From a virus: a stretch of 64,000 nt of DNA. The stretch covers positions 1-64,000 of IMG/VR virus record IMGVR_UViG_3300017917_003732. The stretch is one strand, 5' to 3'. A model generated the notes under the pieces. The model was not told the DNA's origin. It did no database searches and saw only the letters and a list, made by a program, of their open reading frames with translations. The position numbers and the translations under genes are program-made. This document shows positions 15,306 to 23,200 of this stretch, piece after piece. Positions within the stretch are counted from its first letter, which is position 1. Each line of letters opens with the position of its first letter.

Positions 15306-15895
15306 CAGTAGACCGGCGGTGAAATTGGGATATCCCAAAGCTGTTGCTGCTGTAGCATCTGTCTGACAGGCGACGCAATAAGTACTAGGTTAGTTTCAGA
15401 GTAAGTGTCCCACATGGTACCTAGCCAAGAATATCCTTCCTCATACGGCCTAGGGACACGTTCTAAAAATGACACCTGGTGTTGCCCCACTGTTGGATCA
15501 TTAGGTGAAATTATACTACCCAACGATCCATATGCCTCTGAATACAAAGACGGGGCCGTTGCACCTTGGACTAGAACTTTGACTCCTGCTCCAAAGCCAT
15601 GAACTGCCTCATCACTGTCATGTTTGAATAAGCGTAAAGCGTAACTAACAGAGAGTCCAGAGTCTATGACCACGAGCTGTGCTAAGGTCCCAGACGATTC
15701 GACGTAAAAGCTTGGGATATTTCCAGTAATTGAGCTAGCATTCGCGGAGTACCCTACAACAGAAAGGGTCAACTGTTCCGAGAAGACAAATACACTGGAT
15801 ACAGAAGTGAATGACCCAGACACAGAAAAGGGCGAATCGGATACCAGAGTGTCGATTCCTGCCAAACTATTGACTGCGGTAATCGTAGGAGCCAT
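15305..15895 (-). CDS. hypothetical beta-rich protein, 196 aa
   Basis: Residues 1-80 are Ser/Thr/Val-rich with alternating hydrophobicity (DSPFSVSGSFTSVSSVFVF), resembling a beta-sandwich such as those in phage structural proteins. The second half includes an aromatic segment (YEEGYSWLGTMWDTY) and a Gln run near the end. It may be a minor virion component encoded away from the tail cluster, but this is inferred from composition only. Followed by a coupled gene at a TGATG junction. Confidence 0.5.
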   Translation of the reverse strand: MAPTITAVNSLAGIDTLVSDSPFSVSGSFTSVSSVFVFSEQLTLSVVGYSANASSITGNIPSFYVESSGTLAQLVVIDSGLSVSYALRLFKHDSDEAVHGFGAGVKVLVQGATAPSLYSEAYGSLGSIISPNDPTVGQHQVSFLERVPRPYEEGYSWLGTMWDTYSETNLVLIASPVRQMLQQQQLWDIPISPPVY

Positions 15896-15918
15896 ACCCT
15901 AAGCACGCAATCAAAGGC

Positions 15919-17073
15919 TTAGATAACCTCCACACTTAGTCCTGACTCATCAATCCCCTGAACCGAAAAAACCTCAATTCTACTAAAGTCCACCCATAGT
16001 ACCGCGTCGGTCATAGCTTCAAAAAACCATCGATCGTGAACTTCTCGACTCCCAAACGCCGGTTCCTTACGCTGAAGCTCCAAAAACCCTGCTGGACCTC
16101 GCAAATAGAGGGCAATCTGCCTTGGCCCTTGTGTAGGCAAGACACGACACCCACAATGCTGGAGCTCGATTGCAGAATTTGGCTCCGCGACCCAAAGGCC
16201 TCCACTCCGATCACTAACCACCGTTTTCAAGGGAAGAGACTGGAGGCTTGCACTTGGAATGTTTCCGAGAAGCTGCCCCGCTATATCCCGAATCCACCCT
16301 GTCACAACAGAGGCCAAGGTTGCGGTCAAGAGATCATACTTCAGGTTCAGTGTGAGCTGATCCTGAATCGAATTTCTGACCCTACTCTTGGCCCCCACCT
16401 GAAGGGCAGTAAGTCCGGATTCCTCAGGGGGTTTACCCATCGCAAAAAAAGACAAGAAGTCTCCAGCGATTCCCGTAGCCTCTTGAAACAGAGTTGGTAA
16501 TAACCCCTGTATACCGGCAACAAGGTTCCTTCTACCTGCACGAGAAAGCGCTAAGATACGCCTATCTCCATCTTCTCGGAGTAATTCAGTTTGCGGGATT
16601 CGAGAAAGCATACGATCTCGAACAAGGCACTCCCGATGTGTCTCGTGTTGCCATTGAATGACGAAACCTTCAATCTCAGGACGAATCTTTGGTCCTAGTT
16701 GGACCATACTTCCACTTTCCCTTGGCACTGGGGCTGGTAGGTAGAAATCCTCCTCCGAAAGCTTGGCGATAGCCTTACCGGTCTGAGTAGAGATGAGAAG
16801 AATCCCATCACCGATCTGCTCATATTCGTCGGCAAGATACTGTGCTATTTCCGTAATTCCCTCGTCAAAGGGGAAGTGCTGCCTCAATACTGACGTCAGA
16901 CGATCCCGATCTACAGGAACTTGCATGAAGACAGCACGCACCTCTGGGGATCGCTGCACGACCAGACGAGCCAATCGAAGTATCGATGGGTTAGGATCAG
17001 CCTGAGAGAGAACTTCGACATTGACCTTACGAACGAGAGCGTTTGATTGGGCTCTGACAAGATCCGACGGCAT
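15919..17073 (-). CDS. hypothetical protein, 384 aa
   Basis: No family recognised. The N-terminal third is helical (ILRLARLVVQRSPEVRAVF; GITEIAQYLADEYEQI), the centre has Arg-rich helices (RRILALSRAGRRNLVAGIQG), and the C-terminal third is beta-rich with an isolated CGC. No signal peptide or membrane segment. It lies three bases after a zinc-motif gene, with AAGG seven bases before the ATG, in the transcription unit that begins with the Ycf46-like ATPase. Confidence 0.55.
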   Translation of the reverse strand: MPSDLVRAQSNALVRKVNVEVLSQADPNPSILRLARLVVQRSPEVRAVFMQVPVDRDRLTSVLRQHFPFDEGITEIAQYLADEYEQIGDGILLISTQTGKAIAKLSEEDFYLPAPVPRESGSMVQLGPKIRPEIEGFVIQWQHETHRECLVRDRMLSRIPQTELLREDGDRRILALSRAGRRNLVAGIQGLLPTLFQEATGIAGDFLSFFAMGKPPEESGLTALQVGAKSRVRNSIQDQLTLNLKYDLLTATLASVVTGWIRDIAGQLLGNIPSASLQSLPLKTVVSDRSGGLWVAEPNSAIELQHCGCRVLPTQGPRQIALYLRGPAGFLELQRKEPAFGSREVHDRWFFEAMTDAVLWVDFSRIEVFSVQGIDESGLSVEVI

Positions 17074-17076
17074 AAG

Positions 17077-17334
17077 TCAACCTTTTTTTGGAAAGTGCCG
17101 GAGAATTCGACTACAGGCTAGGCAGTAAACAATAGTATCACCCTTACGAATTAACCCTCTGTTCTTAGTCTCGACAGTCTGATTAACAGCGACCACTTTT
17201 TTTTGCTCATCCGGGTGCTCACACTGTTGCTGGGACTGCTCAACCAACTCCGACAAGTGAGCTACTTGCTCATTTCTTCCAGCTCTCCTAGCGGTCTCAA
17301 GGTCCCGAATTATCTGCCAATTTCGTGATCCCAT
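17077..17334 (-). CDS. small protein with a possible zinc site, 85 aa
   Basis: An N-terminal helix with repeated Gln and Glu (VEQSQQQCEHPDE) leads to C38-EHP and a second pair C71-x2-C74 (YCLACSRIL). The C...H...CxxC set could form a zinc-ribbon-like site. It lies between the Ycf46-like ATPase and the 384-aa protein, with short gaps on both sides, so it is probably part of that operon. No family recognised. Confidence 0.5.
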   Translation of the reverse strand: MGSRNWQIIRDLETARRAGRNEQVAHLSELVEQSQQQCEHPDEQKKVVAVNQTVETKNRGLIRKGDTIVYCLACSRILRHFPKKG

Positions 17335-17357
17335 ATCCAGACCCTTCGAAAAGTAAC

Positions 17358-18935
17358 TTAGACAGACTCACCAGAAATCATTTGGAATGATTCGGACCGG
17401 TTCTTGGAGGCCAACCGAGCACGAATCCCATCGTCCACCTCTGGATCATACCCAACCCAAGCAACGATTTCTCGAATTTCATCAGCCATTGTCTTGATTA
17501 TCCGTGGTTTCCGAGTCAACTCCGTACCCAAAATAGATTCGTCTAGCGAAAGTTTCTTCGCGTTAAAACTCCGGGTCATCGCTGACGCGACGGCTTGTTC
17601 AATCTCTCGACCAACTAAGAGCCGGGCCTTTTCCGCAAGGTCCGCGAGATTGAAATGGGAAACATCTTGACCCACGGCTTTAGCTTGAATTTTGAGTATG
17701 TCAATACGAGCTTCTTCATCTGGGATATCAAAGAAAAATCGTTCTGGCATCCGGTTAACCATTTCAGCCGGAAGAGTTTTCAACGAGTTGGCCGTCATTA
17801 CGAGACAAGTTGGGGACTTGGACTCCTGAGCCCACGTTGAGAGGATTCCAAGGAGTCTAGACGTGGTACCTGCGTCGGACTGAGCTGAGGATTGCCCCCC
17901 GGATAGGCTTTTCTCAGCCTCATCTATCCAAACCACGCAAGGAGATACTGACTCAACAATTCGAAGCGCTCGGTAAAGATTGGCTTCCGAGTCTCCCACG
18001 CCAGAAGAACGGAGCTTTCCCATTTCAAATTGAACGAGGGGGAGTTTCCATTCGGCCGCAAGAGCCTTTGCAGACAACGACTTGCCGCACCCATAAACTC
18101 CAACAAGGAGAACGCCCTTTGGGGGTCTTAGGCCGAATTTCTGGCCCTCCTCAGTCCAACATGACTGAGTCTCCCTTGCCCAATCCTTGAAGCGGTCCGC
18201 ACCTCCGATAGAACCAAAAGTAGTGCCTTCCGTTTCGATCATCTGGACCAAATCAGTCTTCCGAATCTGGTTACGCTTATACTCCGAGATAAAAACTGGG
18301 TCCACCCTCCTGGGTGAAATAGGGTCTTTTTTGGTTTTTATGACAGACTGGCTGATGACCTGCTCTATCTCATAGCTTGTCATCCCACGGAAAAGGACTT
18401 CAGAATTTTCCGGCACCTTGGTCTGAAGTTGGTCACAAAAGGTCCTCACAAGTTCTAAGGTCTCGTCCTTCGACAACCCAGAACATTGGACGACCTCAAA
18501 ATACCGAGATAGCTTCTCAGGTATAACTCTCCTAGGACCCACGAAGATCAGACACTTTACTACCTGAAGTTCTTGATGCAGTTGATGAATAACATTCAGC
18601 ACTCGCCGAACCGCATGCTCGTCCTTGAAGATCCGTTCCGGGTCAGTGAATAGGTAAAAGTGTTCCTTATCTTTTGGGTTGTCCTGATACACGCGAATCA
18701 ACGCCTCGTTGATCCCTAACACTCTTTGTTCCACAGCATGCGCCAAACTACGCCAATCCTTTACTAGATCACCAATGTTTTTCAACCCAAGCGCAAAATT
18801 AAAAACCCACGTGCGCTCCTCATGCTTTTTCATCTGGTTGTGAAAATCAACGATGAATCGGTCCTCCTCGTCGGTCACGACGAAAACTAGGCGAGTAAGG
18901 GCCCGAAGATGGTGAATCATTTCAGGGGTCAACAT
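17358..18935 (-). CDS. Ycf46-like AAA+ ATPase
   Basis: 525 aa. An N-terminal domain of about 230 residues, which looks like a degenerate nucleotide-binding fold, is followed by a complete AAA+ module: Walker A GVYGCGKS (279-286), Walker B VVWIDEAEK (334-342), sensor-1 TANS around 383, arginines in NRMPERFFFD (395-399), then the small helical domain. The sequence RPPKGVLLVG...AKALAAEWKLPL is characteristic of the Ycf46 branch (plastid and cyanobacterial ATPases related to FtsH/spastin but without a protease). Its biochemical role is not established. A rho-independent terminator and a promoter-like sequence lie directly upstream, so it starts its own unit. GGAG lies 13 bases before the ATG. Confidence 0.8.
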   Translation of the reverse strand: MLTPEMIHHLRALTRLVFVVTDEEDRFIVDFHNQMKKHEERTWVFNFALGLKNIGDLVKDWRSLAHAVEQRVLGINEALIRVYQDNPKDKEHFYLFTDPERIFKDEHAVRRVLNVIHQLHQELQVVKCLIFVGPRRVIPEKLSRYFEVVQCSGLSKDETLELVRTFCDQLQTKVPENSEVLFRGMTSYEIEQVISQSVIKTKKDPISPRRVDPVFISEYKRNQIRKTDLVQMIETEGTTFGSIGGADRFKDWARETQSCWTEEGQKFGLRPPKGVLLVGVYGCGKSLSAKALAAEWKLPLVQFEMGKLRSSGVGDSEANLYRALRIVESVSPCVVWIDEAEKSLSGGQSSAQSDAGTTSRLLGILSTWAQESKSPTCLVMTANSLKTLPAEMVNRMPERFFFDIPDEEARIDILKIQAKAVGQDVSHFNLADLAEKARLLVGREIEQAVASAMTRSFNAKKLSLDESILGTELTRKPRIIKTMADEIREIVAWVGYDPEVDDGIRARLASKNRSESFQMISGESV

Positions 18936-18960
18936 GATCTAGCAAGTCTCCATTCCCAAG

Positions 18961-18970
18961 AGTATACACC
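18961..18970 (-). promoter_or_regulatory. GGTG-TAnnnT element upstream of the AAA+ gene
   Basis: Minus strand GGTG TATACT, 25 bases before the ATG, so the mRNA would have a short leader containing GGAG. A second -10-like TATAAT (minus strand of 18973-18978) lies just upstream. Both sit immediately downstream of a terminator, where a promoter is expected. Confidence 0.5.
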
Positions 18971-18993
18971 AAATTATAGACACTAGAAAGCAG

Positions 18994-19023
18994 AAAACCC
19001 GCCTTTCTGCAAAGAAAGGCGGG
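18994..19023 (-). terminator. rho-independent terminator
   Basis: A perfect 10-bp stem, CCCGCCTTTC / GAAAGGCGGG, with a 6-base loop, followed on the minus strand by TTTTC. It ends the unit containing the DUF1257-like gene (stop 26 bases upstream) and separates it from the AAA+ ATPase gene. It is the clearest terminator in the window. Confidence 0.88.
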
Positions 19024-19048
19024 CCCCTGATTACAGAAACTGCGTAGA

Positions 19049-19402
19049 CTAGGGCATTCGGCAGTAGAGAACTACACACTGTTCGTTGTTAATAGTCTCA
19101 ACCGTGCGATTCTGAATTTCATGCCCCTCAAGTGCACATCGATTTCGTTGGAGAGCTTCTGCATAATGCTGTCGCAAGAGGCCTAATTCCGAGTCCAGTT
19201 CGACAGTCGAGACACTGATACGATCAGTGTCCTCAGAGGTCACGGTACCCGTCTGGGTGTCGATGCTAGTTCCCTTGTAAATCCCCGAAGTCAAGTAGAT
19301 GTGATTTCCTTGCTCTGTATAAGTGACTCCAAGATTCTTGAGTACACTCTTGACAAGTTCCTTATCTTTGATCTCGCTGCTAATTCTGATTCGATGTGAC
19401 AT
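19049..19402 (-). CDS. DUF1257/Ycf35-like protein
   Basis: 117 aa. The N-terminus MSHRIRISSEIKDKELVKSV followed by LKNLGV matches the start of DUF1257 (Ycf35) proteins, which begin MSHF..I.T.I.D...L..AL..LG; the C-terminal part LLRQHYAEAL...C.LEGHEI also fits. The middle is shorter than in chromosomal members. DUF1257 has no known activity. Its position beside a Ycf46-like ATPase supports the call, since the two families occur together in some bacterial genomes, but the similarity is judged by eye. GAGGG precedes the ATG. Followed by a strong terminator. Confidence 0.55.
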   Translation of the reverse strand: MSHRIRISSEIKDKELVKSVLKNLGVTYTEQGNHIYLTSGIYKGTSIDTQTGTVTSEDTDRISVSTVELDSELGLLRQHYAEALQRNRCALEGHEIQNRTVETINNEQCVVLYCRMP

Positions 19403-19433
19403 AATACCCTCTTCCCTTGATTACTACACCGAG

Positions 19434-19610
19434 TCAGGAATTGACCGTTTCATGCACTGGTTGTGTATCATCGTCGATCCGTTCGTCCGATAACACAGTC
19501 CCCAATGCCCTCGCATGCGTAACCATTTTCTCACAATCTCCGTCACTGTGAAGTCCCTCTGATATCATCTCACCATTCGGCCGAATGATAATTTTGTACT
19601 CTACTGCCAT
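19434..19610 (-). CDS. DUF2997-like small protein, 58 aa
   Basis: A short gene with an excellent ribosome binding site (AAGGGAG seven bases before ATG). It reads MAVEYKIIIRPNGEMISEG, then a segment with a single Cys (GDCEKMV), then ALGTVLSDERIDDDTQPVHE. This is the layout of DUF2997: an N-terminal strand I.I.P.G, EG..G..C, a helix with LG, then an acidic tail. DUF2997 members are small proteins of unknown function found next to DUF1257 and Ycf46-type ATPases. The gene is clearly coding; the family assignment is moderately secure. Confidence 0.6.
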   Translation of the reverse strand: MAVEYKIIIRPNGEMISEGLHSDGDCEKMVTHARALGTVLSDERIDDDTQPVHETVNS

Positions 19611-19643
19611 TTTAATCTCCCTTAGATTTTCCCAGGTCGCCCT

Positions 19644-20243
19644 CTACTTTACACCAGAACCAGAACCAAGTCGAACCGTCGCCCCTTTTTGTACGACCAC
19701 TTCGCTTGTACCCTGAGGTTCAGTAGCCGCCCACGGGTCTTTTTTCGGTTTTCCCATCAACCTTGTCGCCCCCGGAAGATACATTTCACCATTGTTCTTG
19801 GTATTCATAGTGAGAACTTCTCGAGGAAGAGCTGACGAAGTCCTGGGCCGCGCCCGAGGTGCCTTCAGTTCCACAAGGGCCTCGGGCGTTGGAATCTCTT
19901 GGTTTTCGTGCGGTTCTATAAATGCGGAGGGTACCGAGATGATTTTTGCTTTCGGCGCATCCCGAGGATCCACCCACTCCGATCCCTGGGAAGGAATCTC
20001 AGGGTCCATTGGGGAGAAACCCTGAGATGCTATCAGATCGAACCTAGGGTCTTTCGGGTCCATTCTTGGGACCTCGGTAAAGAGCCTTTGAACCCAGGTC
20101 TGCGTCCGTTGGTCAAACTTCGAGGTCCCGTAAGTGCTACGAGTGCATTCCGGCTGTAGGCATCGATCACAAAAAGTCAGCCTAAAGTCCTCTAGCGGAA
20201 CCCCCTGGTTGTTACATTCGCGCAAGTAGTCGTGACGACTCAT
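19644..20243 (-). CDS. Cys-motif protein, 199 aa
   Basis: The N-terminal 75 residues carry C10, C25-x2-C28 and C33 (TFCDRCLQPECTRS), likely a metal site, followed by WVQRLFTEVPRMDPKDPRFD. The rest is Pro/Glu/Lys-rich and probably disordered. The ATG overlaps the DNA polymerase stop (ATGA), so it is translated after the polymerase and before the DUF2997-like gene. A link to the DUF2997/DUF1257/Ycf46 set is inferred from position only. Confidence 0.55.
   Translation of the reverse strand: MSRHDYLRECNNQGVPLEDFRLTFCDRCLQPECTRSTYGTSKFDQRTQTWVQRLFTEVPRMDPKDPRFDLIASQGFSPMDPEIPSQGSEWVDPRDAPKAKIISVPSAFIEPHENQEIPTPEALVELKAPRARPRTSSALPREVLTMNTKNNGEMYLPGATRLMGKPKKDPWAATEPQGTSEVVVQKGATVRLGSGSGVK
19646..19655 (-). 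promoter_or_regulatory. GGTG-TAnnnT element before the DUF2997-like gene
   Basis: Minus strand GGTG TAAAGT, overlapping the stop codon region of the Cys-motif gene and 35 bases before the DUF2997-like ATG, which has its own ribosome binding site. Could start a short transcript covering the DUF2997-like and DUF1257-like genes up to the terminator. It may also be coincidental, because it lies in coding sequence. Confidence 0.35.
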
Positions 20244-23200
20244 AAATTTTTGTCCCGCATGAGTATAGAAAAAGCTTTCGGATCGACCCTTACCCCCAAC
20301 GACTCGTCAATCAAAATTTCGTTGTCATTTTGGTGAAACAACCTGAGCACCATACCAGCAGGGTCAAAGCATTGTATGCATATTCCGTACACCTGTAAGA
20401 CAGTATTTGCGGTGAGTACATTCAATCCATACATAAACACCTCCTCGGCAGGGGCTTTTGGAGGGAGTTGCGTCAACCTTGTCTCGAGAGTTACTCTTGG
20501 TTGTGAAGGAGGAGGAGGCGGTATCTCCAAAGTCAAATGATGGGGCTCCTGAGTGGTTACCGGAGTCGTATGAGAGGCCTCCGGTAAACTAGACTTCTGA
20601 CTCTGGGGCTGCTGCCCTTTATTCAGGTAGTCTGGGATGAGGTGACCCCTAAGCCACTCTGGGATCGGTTGGTACCATCGGTCACCGACCTGAATATCAT
20701 CTTTTCCAGGGTTCTTGCCTTTTTCGGGAATGTAACCATGCATGACCTTGTGATAATCATACTTAGGGTCCCAATGTAAGTCTATTAGGGGTTCAACTTC
20801 GAGTTGCACATCCCACTTCGGCCTAGCCATCCTTCCAGGCTCAGTCATAGCATGCTCGAGAACCGGCATAACCTGCATGAGTGCCTCATGCTTAACCTCG
20901 AACACAATCTCGTCATGAACGGTAAGCATGAACCGGGCGGTCGCATCCTGCATCCAACCGCGTCGATAGAACTCCTTGTAAAGTAAAACCATCGCGATCT
21001 TCATTACATCAGCACCAGAGTTCTTTGTAATCACTCCATCAGCGTCGAACCGGTGCAACGGATCATCTACAGAAAGCGTATAAGTCACTTCTTTTTCAGG
21101 AAGAATCTCGATAGACTTGATCTCCTTATAAGCATAAATAGGGTAACTTAGGGTTACTCCGAGCTGATTACAAAGATCCTGCAAAATATACAATGAGGTT
21201 TGTTCACCACGCGCTAATTCACAGAACCGATGGTAGTTCGAACAGTCTCTGAATGCCGAAGGCCTCCACGGCCCTCGTCGAACTAAGTCTTTCGCTAAAA
21301 ATCTAGGCGAGCCCATCTCAGAGCGCCTAACTCCCTCAGGTTTGGACAGAATACGACTAGAGAACATCCAGACTACAGCATCCAAGAAGTATACTAGAGT
21401 ACCATAGTGATTATGGACCCTCAATTTTGACTCTACTCCAACCGTCCTGAGAAGAAGCTTGAAGTCCTCTAAGATTGGACGTTGGTAGGAGTAAGCAGAA
21501 TAAACTCTTGTATTGAAAACACGCTCCTCGACCTTGTACTTATTGCCGTCCCAAATGCCCTGAATACACTTCTTTCGATGATCCAGAGTTTCCCGAAACG
21601 CTCTATCAAAAACTCGCTTTATCGTATTTGAAGTTTCGTCCTGTAACCCAAGAGAATAGAGAAACTTGGCTAACCCTTCTGACCTAACAATAACAGCCAA
21701 TCGAAGTGGGACTGATAGACCATGATACGTTTTCGTCGCGCATTGATCAACCTTGGCTCCACAAGCGGTCCAGAAAGAAATGCACTCACTTACTTGAGCC
21801 TTGTTGGACCTAAAGTTGAATTCATACCAAAGTGCCCCATCCTTAAAAGAACCATTCCCAAGGTAGTATCCAATCCAGTACCAAAAGGAGTTCTCCAGAT
21901 CTGGAGTTAGCTTGAAGTCTATAAAATCTACTACAGGCAACGCGATGGGTTCGAACTCTAATGGCACTACCATTGAGGTAGCCGACTTCATTCCTGGCTT
22001 CAAGTCAGCAAAGTCTACCCAAAAGTAACCATCTTCTCTAACAATGAGTTGCTTATGTCTGGTATCACATCGAACAATAGTACCATCACTAAGGGTGATC
22101 TCAGCTAGTTGGCATTCCCCCATAGGGTGAGCAGTTGCCGTAGCCCATTTGTCCCCGGTCCAAACAGTGAAGCTACCTAAGCCTAGAAGGTCACTTATTC
22201 GACGGTATCCCGAAGAAGTCAATACGCGACTCGAAGACTGAAGGCAACCTTGGATCGGATAATTGAGACTGTAGCGCTCACAAGCACCAGCAATGGCCTT
22301 GTCGGGACTGTTGGCGTTGGGAATCGACATCCAACGTCCAAAAGCAGTAGCGACCCCAAGATCCTTCTTGACTCTCTGTTTCTGAGTCTTGACCCACTCT
22401 GCAAACCTTGGAAGGCTCTTGTCAAAGTTTTGCTTCCGCCTGGCCGCCTCTTGCTCACTACACTTGGTCGCCCGCATGATAGCCCTAGAGCCGCCCCCGT
22501 AAACAAGAGAGAAATTAGCAGAGTTATGAGAAATGAATCCATTAGCCTGATATTGATGAACTTCAGTACCCATCGTAACATCCATACAGGGATGGGCTTC
22601 ACTGGTTGAGACAATCTTGAGTACCCTACCTCCTATATTTCTTACCTCCTTTCTTCTAACCTTGAGCCTGACCAAACTTAACCTCCGTGTAAAACCTTTC
22701 AGTTCCGCACTAGCCACAACACTTAAGGTGATTCTAATGTAATCTACATTCCTCTTCAGGTTCAAGTGACTAACAGTGAACGGCAACCCTCTTCCCTTCA
22801 AAAGGGTTGCAACCTGCCCAGCAAATACAAGATTCTTCGTTGACCAAGTAAGATTTTTTTTCAGCCTCTTCCCATGGATGTCAAATAATCCAGCTATAAA
22901 ATTCAGCGCGGTTTCCCTAAACTCGAACACCTGCTCAGGGACCCTATCCCCAGTACTACCAATCAGATAAGACCACCGAACTAATTTCGTGTCTTCTGTG
23001 GACTTCGTAATCGGTGGGACTGAGCTAGGAGCAAGCATGGTTCTAGGTGTAAGGTCCTTGACTTTGACCCATTCTCCAGATTGTGTCAAAAGACGATGAT
23101 CTTCAGTACACGTGAGAATTCCATCGGTAACGATGACATGACATAGGGTCTTGACGCCACCGTAATAAAGGTGAGTCGTCGGCTGCTCTGCCTCCCCGTC

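Noticed and set aside
17358-18935. FtsH protease
   Set aside because: No transmembrane segments and no HExxH zinc-protease motif; the AAA+ sequence fits the Ycf46 branch.
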